From: Sapria himalayana | Lineage: Eukaryota > Streptophyta > Magnoliopsida > Malpighiales > Rafflesiaceae | DNA: 64,000 nt | Assembly: GCA_029783825.1 (NCBI GenBank) | Contig: JAREIK010002966.1 | Span: forward strand, 889,323 to 953,322 | Direction of reading: 5' to 3' | Shown here: in pieces, positions 23,245-36,349 of the stretch | Layout of the letters: each line of letters opens with the position of its first letter | How positions within the stretch are numbered: the stretch's first letter is position 1 | The notes under the pieces: generated by a model | What the model was told of the DNA's origin: nothing | What the model saw: only the letters and a program-made list of their open reading frames with translations | Database searches by the model: none | Program-made: the position numbers and the translations under genes

Positions 23245-26200
23245 GTCTTTCTATATGTTTATCTATTTGTCTTTCTAATTCTATCTATCTATCTATCTAT
23301 CTATCTATGTGTCTATGTATCTGTCTATTTATTGATAGATATATCAATCTAATAATCTATCAATTAATCGATCAATTTATTTATCTATCTATCTGTCTAT
23401 CTATCTGTCTATCTTTATATCTATCAATCTATCTGTCTGACTATCAATCAATCTATCTATTTGTCTATCAATCTCCTTTCAATCTATATATCAATCTGTT
23501 TATCAATCTTTCTTTTAATCCATCTATCTTTCTAATAATCCATCTATCTATTTATTTATTTGTCTAACTATCTATCTAAAAATCTATTTATCAATTTGTC
23601 TATTTATTTTTCTATATATCTTTATGTGTATCAATCTATTTATCAATTTGTCTATCTTTATAACTATCAGTTTTTCTATCTATTTGTTTGTTTGTATGTC
23701 CTTTTGTTTATCTATCTATCTATCTATATGTGTATCTATCTATATATCTATCTATCTGTCTGTCTGTCAATCTTTCTATTTATCTATTTGTCAATCTTTT
23801 TGTCTATCTATTTATCTATTTATCTGTCTATCAGTCAATCTATCAATCTTTATATATCTATCTGTCTATCTATCTTTCTATATTTTTGTCTATCTATATA
23901 TCTATCTAACTATTTATCTATCTATATATCTTTCTATATATTTATCTGTCTATTTATCTATCTATCTATCTATTTATGAATGTATCTATTAATCTATCTA
24001 TCAATCTATCTATCAGTCTATCTATCAGTCTATCTATCAATATGTTAATCAATCTTTTTATCATTCTATTTATCAATCTTTTTATCTATTTTTTAATCTA
24101 TCAATATATCTATCTATATGTCTATCTATCTATATATCTATCTATCTGTCTGTTTGTTTGTCTATCTATCTATCTGTCTATCCAACTTTCTATCAATATG
24201 TTTATCTATATGTCTATAAAACAATCTTTCTTTCTCTCTATCGGTATATGTATCTGTCTATTCATTTTTCTCTTTGTTTGTATGTCTATCTATCTGCCAA
24301 TTTTTTGTTTGTCTATCTTTCTATATGCCTGCTTATTTGTTTGTCTGCCTATATAACTATCTATCTATCTATATATCTATTTTGTGTCTATTTTTATATC
24401 TATCTACTAGTCTTTCTATCTATCAAACTATATGTCTATCTATCTGTCTATCTATCTGTCTATCTATATATCTATCTATCAATATGCCTATCTTTTTGTC
24501 AATCTATCTGTCTATCTATTTATCTATCAATCTTCTATCTTTCTATTGATATATATTTATTTATCTATCTATATGTATATCTATTTGTCTACCTATCTAT
24601 ATATCTATCTATTTGTCTATCTGTCTATGTTTCTATATATGTATCTGTGAAACTATCTCTATATCTATCTATATGTCTATATGTCTGTCTATATATCTAT
24701 CTACCTTTCTATCAATCAATCTATCTCTCTACCTACCTATCTATCTATCTATCTATCTATCTATTTATATATCTACCTATGTTTCTATATAATAATATGT
24801 CAATATATCTATTTATCTATCTATCCATCCATCTATCTATCTATCTATTTATCTAAATAATTATCTATCTGTTTATATATTTATCTATCATTCTATCTAG
24901 TAATCTTTCTATCAATTTGTCTATCACTATTTTATCAATATTTTTATCATTCTATCTATCTATCTGTCTATCTATTTGTCTAACTATCAATATATATATA
25001 TATCTCTATCTATCTATCTATCTATATGTCTATCTATCTCTCTATCAATCTATCTATATGTGTTGATTAATCAATTTATTAACTATCTATCTATCTTTAT
25101 GACTGTTTGTCTATCTATCTATCTACCTATTTGTCTATCTCTTTATTTGTCTATTGTTCTATCTGCCTATTTGTTTTTCTGTCAATCTTTTATCTACCTA
25201 CATACCTGATTTACTACCTACCTAACTGCCCACTATCTATGTCTCTATCAATCTAACTAACTAACTATCTTTCTATCTATTTGTGTCAATTTGTCTATCT
25301 GTATGTTTGCATATTTCTCCCTCTAACTATCTTTTTATCTATCTATTTATCTATCTATCTGTCTGTCTATCTATATATCTTTCTAATAATTTATCTATCT
25401 GCCTATTTACTTATCTATCTATTTATCTATTATATATCTATCTATCTATTTATCTTTCAATCAATTAATTAGACAATCTATCTATCTAAATGAATATCTA
25501 TCTATCTATCTATTGATCTATGTGTCTATTTGTCTTTCTATCTATTTTTCTATCTATTTATATGTCAATCTACTTATTTATATACATGTCAATCTCTCTG
25601 TCTATCTATGTGTCAATCTATGTGTCAACTATCTAGCAATCTATCTATCTCTATCTCTATCTATCATTCTATCTTTCTATATATCTATATTTCTATATAC
25701 ATATCTAACTATCTATCTATATATCTATCTATTTATCATTCTATCTTTTTTATATCTATCTTTCTTTCTTTTTATCTATCTTTCTATCTATCAGTATTTG
25801 TATCTATATGTCTATCTATTTATCTATCTTACTATCATACTATCTTTATGTCTCCCTATCTATCCATCTATCTATCTATCTATCTTTTTTTCAATCTATT
25901 TATCTATTTTTTTATCTCTTTAATTATCTTGCTATCTATCTGTTTATATAGATTTTTATCTATTTGTCTATCTATTTATAAATCTATCTATCTTATAATA
26001 TTTATATCTATCTATCTATCTTATAATCTGACTATCTATCTATCTTATATCTATCTATCTCTCGATATCATGTTATATTTATCTATATATTTATTTATAT
26101 GTCTATCTATCCAACTATCCATCTTCTTATATAATTGCCTATCATTTTGTCTATCCATTGTCTATCAATCTTTCTAGCAATCTATTAATCAAACTATCTA

Positions 26201-29200
26201 TCAATCCATCTATTAGTATGTCTATCAATTTGTCTATCAATTTATCTATTAATCTGTCTATCTATCTGTCTAACTTTCTATCTTTCTATATATATATATA
26301 TATATATCTATCTTTCTATCTGTTTATATATCTTTCTATCTATTTGTATGTATATCTATCTATGTATCTATGTATCTATCTGTCTATTTATCTATCTATC
26401 TGTCTATTTATCTATCTATTTATCTACGTGTCTATCTATTTGTTTATCTAAATGTCTATATATGTGTCTATTAATCAATCTATCTATCAGTCTAGCTATC
26501 TATCTATCTATTTGTCTATCTATCCATCTTTCTATTTATCTATATACCTATCTATATATCTATCTATTAGTCTATTAAACTATTTTATCTATCTATCTAC
26601 CTTTCTATCTCTCTATCTTTCTATCTATCCCTTTTTCTAATAATATCTTTATCTATTTGTATATCTATCTGTTTATCTATTTGTCTATCAATCTATCTAT
26701 CTATTTGTCTATTTATCTTTCTATCTATTTTTCTATCTATTTATCTATCCATTTATTTATTAATTTCTCTATCAATTTGTCTATCAATATATCTATCTCT
26801 CTCTCTTATACTATCAATCTATTTATAATTGTGTCAATGAATCAATCAATCTATCTGTCGATTTAACTATCTATCTATCTATTTATTTTTTTTGTCTATA
26901 TTTTTGCCTTTCGATCTATCTATCAATTTGTCTGTTTAATGTCTATTTGTCTTTTTGTTGTCTGTCTATCTATCTTTCTATTTGTTTGTTTGTCTATCAG
27001 TCTATCTATCTATCTATCTTTCTATCCATTTATTTTTCTGTCTAACTGAAAACCTGCCTGACTATCTTCCTACATGGATAGCTTCCTATCTATCTATTTG
27101 TCTATCTGTATGTCTATCTATTTGCCTATCTATCTCTCTATTTGACTTTCTATCCAACTATCTATATGGCTGTTTATCTATCTGTCTGTCTATCTATCTA
27201 TCTAAATGTATATCCATCTATCTATCTATCTATTTATTTTTCTAACTATATTTTTAACTATTTATATTACTAACTGTCTATCTATCTGTTTATCTATCTA
27301 TATTTCTATCTATCTATCTATCTATCTATCTACCTATCACTCTATCATTCTATTTGTATATCAATCTATCTATCGATCTATCTAACTATTTATCTATCTA
27401 TCTGTATGTATGTCTGTTTATTTGTCTAATAATCTAACTATTAGTCTTTCTATATGTCTATATAATTGTCTATCTCTTTGCTTTTCAATCAATCAATCTA
27501 TCTGTATATCCATCTATTTATCAATTTATATATCAAATGATATCTATCAATCTATCTTTCAATCTTTTAATAATTATGTCTATCAATCTGTGTATCAATC
27601 TATCTATCAAGCTGTCTATCTATCTGTTTTCTATCAATCAATCAATATATATTTCTCTATATCAATCTGTCTATCAATTTGTCTGTAAACTATCTATCTA
27701 AATGTTTATTTGTCTTTCTATTGTCTATCTATCTATCTTTTTGTATGTTTATTTGACTTTCTATTTATTTATTTATCTATCTATATATCTAAATTTTTGT
27801 CTGTCTATATGCCTAGATACCAGACTATCTTTCAACCTGGCTACCTGCCTATCTAGCTATCAATCTATGTGTATATCTGTCTGTCTGTTTGCCTGTCTAT
27901 CTATCTATTGTTCTTTTTATCTATCTATCTATCTATATTTCTGTCTATCAATCTATCTATTTGTCTATCTATATGTCTATCTACTTGTTTATGTATTTAT
28001 ATATCTATCTTTGTATCTTTTTCTCTATCTTTCTATCTATCTATCTATCTCTCAATCTATCTATATGTATATCTACTTGTATATATTTTTGTATATCGAT
28101 CTATCTATCTATTTATCTATATTTGTGTCTATCAATCTATCACTTAATCTATCTGTGTATCTATCTGTCTATCTATATTTTTAATTTTTTATTTATCTAT
28201 CTGTCTATCTATCTATCTTCTTGTCTATATATCTATCTATCTATCTAATTATCTGTCTATCTATCTTTTTTTATATCTATCTTTCAATATTTCTATTTAC
28301 ATATTAATATATCTACCTATCTATTTACCTATCTAACTGTTTATGTATCCAACTAACTATCTATCTATAATCTATTTGTCTAATAATCTATCAATCAATC
28401 TATCTATCTATATATTGTGTATCTATTTCTCTATGTTGTTGTTTATCTATCTATCTATCTAACTATCTTTATATCTATCAATTTGTCTATCAATATATCT
28501 AACAATTTATCTATCAATCTGTTTATCAATCTATCTTTTTATCTTTTTATCAATATGTTTATCTATCAATCTATCTTTCAATCATTATGTCTAATAATAT
28601 GTCTATCTATCTGTTTATCTATCTTTCTATCTATCTGTCTATCTATCTATCTATTTGTCTATATATTTATTTGGCTATTTATCTATCTATATATCTATCT
28701 ATTAATCTATCTATTTGTATAACAATCTATATATATTTATGTGTATCAATCTCTCTCTTAATTAGTCTGTCAAACTATCTATCTATCTATTTATTTGCCT
28801 TTCTATCTGTTTGTCTATTTGTATTTTTGTTTGTTTGTCTTTTTATTTATCTATCTCTCTATCTGTCAATCTTTCTACATACATGACTATCTACATTCCA
28901 ACTAGGTTGCTTGTTTGTCTATATGTATGTCTATCTACATGTCTCTCTATCTTACTATTTATATATCTACTTATCTACATATTTGTCTTTCTATATGATT
29001 ATCAATTTATCTATCTATCTGTCTGTCTATCTTAATATCTATCTTTATAAGTATCTATCTATTTGTCTTAATATCTATTTTTATAACTAACTATCTATCT
29101 GTCTATCTAGTTTTCTTTCTATCTATCTATCTATCTCTCTATATATCTGTAAATTTTTCAATCAATCAATCGTTATGTCTATCTCCCTATGTTTCTATCT

Positions 29201-31370
29201 ATCTATCCATCTATCGGTCTGGCTATCTTTATATTTATCTATATATCTATTTATATATCTATCTTTATATCTATCGTTCTATCTATCTGTCAATCTATCT
29301 ATATAACTATCTAACCTTTTATTTTTGTATCTCTATTACTATTTATCTGTCTAGCTATCTATGTATTTATCTGACTATCTATCTATATATCTATCTATCT
29401 ATCTATTTATCTATCTATCTGTCTGTCTGTATGTCTGTGTGCCTGTCTGCATGTCTTTCTACCTATATGTCTATTTATCTATCTTTCTTTATATCTATCT
29501 ATATATTTATCTCTCTATTAATCTATCTCTTTATCTATCTATCTTTCTAACTATCTGTCTATCTATCTAACTATTGTTTGTCTATCTTTCAGTATTTCTA
29601 TCTATCTATCTGTCTGTCTGTCTGTCTTTCGTTCTATCTAACTATTTAATTATCTCTCTATCAATCTATCTCTATATCTACTGTCTATCTATCTATATTT
29701 CTTTCTATCTATCAATCTATCTATTTTCTATCTATTTTACTATCTATCTATCTATCTATTTGTAGAATAATCTGTCAATTAAATTATTTCAATGTCAATC
29801 TATTTTTTGTATACCTATTAGTCTATAAATATGTCTATCTATATATCTTTTAATGAGTCTATCAATCTATCTATCAATCATTTTATCTATAGGTCTATCA
29901 ATATGTCGATCTATTAGTCTATAATTCTATCTATCAATCTTCTATCAATCTATAATTCAATCTATCTATTAGTCTGTCTATGAATTTGTCTATAAATCTT
30001 TTTATCTTTCTTTTAGTCTATTTGTCTATCTATCTTCTATCTATCGATCAATCGAACTATCAATCTTTTTATGTATCTATCTATCTTTCTTTCTTTCAAT
30101 TTATTTGTGTGTCTATCTATTTATCTATATGTCTATATGTCTATCTATTTGTATAAAAATCTATTGATCTATCTCTCTATCTATTTGTTAATCTATCTTT
30201 CTATCTATTTGTATAAAAATCTATCGATCTATCTCTCTATCTATTTGTTAATCTATCTTTCTATCTATCATTCTATCAACTTGTTTATCTATTTCTCTCT
30301 CTATAAATCTATCTATCAATCTCTCTATCAATCTGTCTATCTATTTGTCTATCTATCTTTCTTTTAATTTGTCTATCAATATGTCTATTAATCTATCTAT
30401 CAATAAGTCTATCTAATAGTCTATCAATATATCTATCAATCTGTCTATTAATGTGTTTATCAAACTTTTTATCAATATTTCATTGATCTTTCTATCATTT
30501 TATTTATTAATCTATCTATCTATTTGTATATCTATCAACATATCTATCTATATGTTTATTTATCTATAAATCTTTTTATCTTTTTATCTATCTATCTTTC
30601 TAACAATCAATCTATCTATCTATTTGTCTATAAATCTGTGTATCAAACTATCTATCTATTTTTCTGTTTGTCTATCTATTTATCTATATGTTTGTCTATC
30701 TCTTTGTTTGTTTGTTTGTCTATCTATCTGGCTATATTTTGTCTGCCTATCTATCTATCTTGCCTCCATGCCTAATTGTCTGCCGACCTAATTGCCTACC
30801 CATCTTTCTGTCTATCTATCTGACTATCTATCTATTTGGCCACTATTTGTGTGCCTATTTATCTATTTGTCTATTTGTCTTTCTGTTTATCTAACTATTT
30901 ATCTATCTGTCTATCTAAATATATTTTTATCAATCTATCCATCTACCTATCTACTTGTATATATATCTATTTGTTATCTATCTATCTTTCTTTCTTTCTA
31001 TCTAACTATCTATCTTTCTTTCTATTGGTGTACTTATATGTCTATTTTTTATCTATCTATATATCTATATGTTTATCTATCTATCATCTGTCTATCTATC
31101 TATCTATGTGTCTATCTATCTATCTATCTATTTATCTATCTATGTATCTGTCTAATAATCTATCAATCTATCTGTCTATCTCTCTATCTATCTATCTATC
31201 TATTTATTTGTATATCTATCTTTCTATATGTTTGTCTATCTTTAAATCTAGTTATCTATATATCTTTCAAACTTTTTATATATCTATCTATCATTCTATT
31301 ATCAATATTTTTATCAATCTGTCTATCAATATGTTAATCAATCTTTATATCATTCTAACTATTAATCTGT

Positions 31371-31419
<49 letters not shown>

Positions 31420-31766
31420 CGTATAACTATCTATCTATATATTTATCTATCTATATATTTGTCTATCAATCAATCTATCTATCACCCTATCAATCTATCT
31501 ATGTGTCTAACAAACTATGTGTCAAACTATTTATCTATCTTTATGTTTGTCTGTCTAACTATTTTTCTATTTGTCTGTCTCTTTGTTTGTCTGTATGTCT
31601 AACTACCTATTTGTTTGTATGTATTTATGTCTATCTGCGTGCCTACCTTATTTTCTACCTACTTTACTACCTGTCAATCAATTTGTCTCTCTATCTAATT
31701 ATCTATCTATCTATCTTAATATTAGTGTTTCTATTTGTCTATCGATCTATTTATCTTTCTATGTTT

Positions 31767-31804
<38 letters not shown>

Positions 31805-32973
31805 GCCTATCTACTTGTCTATCTATCTATTTATTATCTATCTATCTTAATTTTTATTTGTATATCTATCTGTCTATTTATCTGGCAATCTATTTCTCTA
31901 TCTGTCAATCAAACTATTTGTTTATCTATCTATCTATTAATCAATCAATCTATGTGTCTATCTATCTTTCTATCTATTTTTAAATATATATATCTGTCAA
32001 TCTAGCTTTCTATCTTTCTATCAAACTCTCTGTCTATCTATGAGTGTATCTATGTGTCTATCTATCTGTCTATCTATATGCATATCTATATGTCTATCTA
32101 TCTTTCTATTTATCTATGTATCTATATGTCTATCATTCTATCTATCTATATGTTTGTCTGTCTATCTGTCTATTTATCAGTCTATATTTTTGTCTATCTA
32201 TCTATCTATCTGTCTGTCTGTCTATCTGTCTGTCTATCCTTCTATATGTCTATCTATATGTTAATTATCTATCTATCTTTCTTTCTATATATTTTTCTAT
32301 TAATCAATCCGTATAACTATATGAATATCTTTATATCTAACTTTCTATCTATATATCTTTATTTTTATCTATCTATCTAATTATATATATATATATATAT
32401 ATATGTCTATCTAATTTTAAATCTATCGATCTAATAATATTTCTATCTTTCTATCTAATAATATGACTATCTATCAATCTATATATCCATCTATCTATCT
32501 CTCTATTTATCTATATATCTATCTATCTTTCTTTCTATTTATCTATATATCTAACTATATATCTATATATTTATCTATCTATCTATATATCTATCTATCT
32601 ATCCATCTATTAATCTGTCTATCTAATTTCTATCAATTTATTTATCAATTTATTAATCAATCTGTCTATCAATCTATCTATCAAACTAACTATCAATCCA
32701 TTTATCAATCTGTCTATTATTCTGTCTATCAATCTATTTATCAATCAAGCTATCAATCTTTCTATCTCTCTATCTATATATATATATATATATATATCTA
32801 TCTATCTATCTAGTTATCTATCTATCTATCTATCTATATGTCTCTTTATCTATATATCTTTATTTCTATCTATTTATATATCGTTCTATCTATTTGTATG
32901 TCACTCTATTTATCTATCTATGAATCTATCTGTGTATCTGTCTATCTATCTGTCTCTTTATCTGTCTATCTAT
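22499..32973. repeat. Giant degenerate TATC microsatellite, about 10.5 kb
   Basis: About 10,475 bp consist almost wholly of TATC tetranucleotides with TGTC, TTTC, AATC and TAATC variants, plus a few (TG)n and (AT)n runs (23066-23100, 26288-26308, 31375-31412, 31771-31802). No unrelated sequence longer than a few tens of bases is seen. Long open readings of SIYLSIYLS type are by-products of the repeat. The left edge is the terminus of CACTA-A4; the right edge is a SPOC-gene fragment, joined at a shared CTATCTTTGGC. Confidence 0.97.
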
Positions 32974-33270
32974 CTTTGGCTCACCAACTCTTTCTCAATG
33001 ACAAAACAATCCCAAATTTCTTCAATTTATGATTAATCCTCACTCCTTGCATTTGCAAGACTATGACAAGTCGAAACTACTTCAACAATTGGCAGGTAAA
33101 CCATTGGAGCAGCTCCTCATGTTCATCTGGCTGCCTTACTTTCATTAGGTTCTGCTGGTAGAAAAGAAATGGCTGCAAATGATTACGATGATCTTCCTGA
33201 CTTTGATTTTGGAACTGCTTCTGATACTTCTTTTTATTTACGAGGAAAAATGATGAATGCTGCGTCTCAT
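32974..33270 (+). pseudogene. SPOC-protein gene fragment, duplicate copy
   Basis: About 295 bp are nearly identical, with scattered substitutions, to 35233-35527: both begin CTTTGGCTCACCAACTC and contain the reading YDDLPDFDFGTASD. This segment corresponds to the region after the SPOC domain in plant SPOC/TFIIS-like proteins. It starts abruptly at the edge of the giant microsatellite and ends in unrelated DNA, so it is a truncated duplicate. Confidence 0.8.
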
Positions 33271-34665
33271 TTATGAAATAACATCATTTATGGTTAAACA
33301 AATTCTATTTCATTTTTTTTATTTAAATTATTTAATTTTTATAATTTTAGTTTACTAGTATATTTCTCTCTTTTTTTTAAATAAAAAAAAAGAGAAATTC
33401 AATCACTTAATTCCATAAAAAAAATGCTAAGGAATATTCAATCACAAAAATTTTTTCTTTCTTTCACAAAGAAAGAGAGGAGAAGGGAAACTGGACTATG
33501 TGAGCGACCAACAAATTCCGACTCTTCTTGTTGCCAAGTAATATTATCATTGATCTTCTCCTTCAAAATACTATATACATTTCTCTGTTTCTCACAATTT
33601 CATTACCAATGGCAAAGTTTGGTTTATACAGAATATTTGGTTTTTATTTTTTTTATTTTCCTCCAATTTTCTTCTTCTTTCTTCTATTTTCACATCACTT
33701 ATATGATGTTAACTCTCCACCATTACTGAAACAGCAAATGGTTAGTGTAAACTTTGTTCATTAACTATTTAAAAAATTAGGGTTTTATGGATTTTAAATA
33801 TAAAATGTACATTTTGTTTTCTACTTTTGTAACTTAAAAAAAATTTATGCTTAATATTTTCTAATTCGGTAATTTAATAAAAAAATTATGTTTAATGTTT
33901 TTTACATATGTTACTTAATAAAAAAAGTATGTTTAATGTTTCTTGCTTCTGTAACTTAAGAAAAAACAAAATCAATGTTTATGAGTTCTATTTTTTTTGT
34001 CTCCAAAAATATTATAAACAGATAACATTATTTATAAACTTTTATACATTTATATAATCATATGACATTATATATAAATGTCTATACTTTAATATATATA
34101 AACATATTACATTATATAGAAACATTGATATGTTTATATAAACATATATTGTTATATATAAATATTTATACATATGTATAAATGTTTATAAATATGTTAC
34201 ACCATTTACATAAAATTATCCATTTATATATTTTTTTATATAACATTTATATAACATATAAAATATTTATACATTTTTGTAAACATTTATATAACATATA
34301 AATTTTTATATAAATATAAAATATTTATAATGTTTATATAAATGTGATATATATACTATATAATATTTATAAAAGTTTACAAATATATAATTATATATAT
34401 GTAACATTTATAAAAATATTTTAATCACAACATTATATCTAAACACTTGTATATTTATAAAAGTGTTAATTTTTTTTAATGATTATTCTTTTTAATGTTT
34501 AATGGATTTCAAATCACCAAAAAGTGTGCTAGCTTTTAAAGTTGTTTATATATTTAGTGTTTAATGCTTACTCTTCATCGCTTATCTTATATGTAGGAGC
34601 ATTTGATTTGTGGTAACACTTTCTACCCTTACTCAACAAAATGAAACTATATCATTTTTTTTAAT
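33271..34665. other. AT-rich DNA with short tandem repeats
   Basis: About 33810-33990 holds roughly four ~60-bp imperfect repeats containing TTATGTTTAATGTTT. About 34020-34460 is rich in ATTTATATAAACAT words. Open stretches at 33424-33729 and 33528-33764 have no recognisable domain. Confidence 0.55.
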
Positions 34666-35663
34666 GTCTAGTTATTTTACTTCTTCGAACCTATCATTCA
34701 TCATGAGTCTGTGTACCATGGTCATGGTGAGTTACATTTTATTGCTCATTATTTGCTTACACCAAAACATGATATGCATTCTTTGATCATTGAATTAGAA
34801 TGTCTCTGTCATTTCTGATATGTTAGGATGTTAATGAGAGATTTAGAACATAGTCAAACTCTGAACCGGCAAGCATGAAAGAGGTTGCATGGGGGTACAA
34901 GAAGGATGAGTGGGTTGGCTTTGCACAACTTTCACAGAGTATTGATCTTTATGTCTTCCCTCAAAGCCATACCATAATCACCATACTTGCTAAGCATAGA
35001 TTTTTTAAGGGCATGACTCTCAATGATAATCACCCCAAATTGTTAAAGCATATGAGAGTTTTTCTACAATAGAATAGGCAAACCTCACAACTCTCTTGAT
35101 TCTACTCATAGAATAGGCAAAATAGCTGATTAATCCCTTCATGGTGCTACTAGAAACACTGACATCGATTCCATGAATATCCAGATAAGTCAACCTTGTT
35201 CTGATCATCAACCTTTTTCTACAATAGACTATCTTTGGCTCACCAACTCTCTCTCAATGATAGAACAATCCCAAATTTCTTCAATTTATGATTCATCCTC
35301 ACTCCCTGCATTTGCAAGACTATGACAAGTAGACACTACTTCAACAATTGGTAGGCAAACCATTGGAGCAGCTCCTCATGTTCATTTGGCTGCCTTACTT
35401 TCATTCGGTTATGCTGGTAGAAAAGAAATGGATGCAAATAATTACGATGATCTTCCTGACTTTGATTTTGGAACTGCTTCTGATGCTTCTTTTTCTTCAC
35501 CAGGAAAAATGCTGAATGCTACGACTCGATCCCAAGAAATATTCTGGTGGTGAATTTGACAATCTTGATTGTTCATTTACCAAGTCTTTGACACCATTCA
35601 AGTCAATGGAGACTTCTCAAAGTGTGCCTTATTATTTTTGCTTTGAAAGGTTTCCTCCGCTTG
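34666..35663 (+). pseudogene. SPOC-domain protein gene fragment, part before CACTA-A2
   Basis: The second half of a SPOC domain is clear at 34875-35069: GYKKDEWVGFAQLSQSIDLY, then IITILAKHRFFKGM. Plant SPOC proteins of the TFIIS/PHD (DIDO-like) type carry this GFAQLSPGIDLYVCPRS...IITILAKHGFFKGM pattern and act in the nucleus in transcription and chromatin regulation. Further on come DDLPDFDFG (about 35451) and an open stretch from 35516 that runs into the element at 35664. Frame changes between the pieces and a stop after the SPOC part show decay. The block 34666-34864 is also found at 55789-55990. The gene resumes at 49484. Confidence 0.82.
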
Positions 35664-36120
35664 TACTACAAGAAAAATCCTATATAGCTAGGGATAATTC
35701 CCTAGCTAAATGAGTATTTTCAGTCGCTAAATGAGATATAGTGAACGATTACTAATGGATCTGTTTCCTATATAAAGTGCTTCTTGCTATATTTTAGCGA
35801 CAGAAGTGTCCCTAGCTAAAAAGTTAGCGACATAAAAATTCCTTGCTAAAAAAGAAAAATTTCATAGTTAAATTAAAAAGATAAACGAGATATTCCGTCA
35901 CTAAATAAAAATAAAGACTGATGATTCCCGAGCTAAAGTGCTGGTCTATAAATTTTAGCGACGGATATAGTCTGTAGCAAATAAATTTAGCGATGGAATA
36001 TACGTCGCTAAATTTAATATTTCCCTAGCTAAATTAGCTAGGGAAAATTCCCTAGCTAATTTAGCAAGTGATTTTTCCCTTGCTAATATATCAAAGAAAT
36101 TTTCCATAGCCATTTTAATT
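35664..36120 (-). repeat. 3' subterminal repeats of CACTA-A2
   Basis: TAGCTAGGG/CCCTAGCTA and TTAGCGACGG words follow the terminal hairpin at about 35676-35714 (ATATAGCTAGGG, then CCCTAGCTAAAT). The layout mirrors 9780-10268 in A1. Confidence 0.85.
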
Positions 36121-36129
36121 TCAAAAATA

Positions 36130-36270
36130 ATTTTAGAATTTAAAAATTTTTTAAATTTTTTAAATTTTTTAAAATTTTTAAAATTTTTAAATTTTTTAAA
36201 TTTTTTAAATTTTTTAAATTTTTTAAATTTTTTAAATTTTTTAATATTTTTAAATTTTTTAATTAAATAA
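36130..36270. repeat. (AAATTTTTT)n-type tandem repeat
   Basis: About 140 bp of TTTTTTAAATTTTTTAAA with a period near 10 bp, at the place in A2 where A1 has ordinary AT-rich sequence (9720-9780). This is a local expansion inside the element. Confidence 0.85.
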
Positions 36271-36349
36271 TTTAAAATTTTTATATTAAAATTGAATAAA
36301 AATTGAAACTATAAATAATTTATAATAAACAAAAAATAAATCATTTAAA

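Noticed and set aside
22480..33032. Dozens of long open readings rich in Ile/Tyr/Leu/Ser (SIYLSIYLS) in the TATC array
   Set aside because: A four-base repeat of TATC gives repeating IYLS/SIYL readings in every plus-strand frame with few stops. No conserved domain and no normal codon use.
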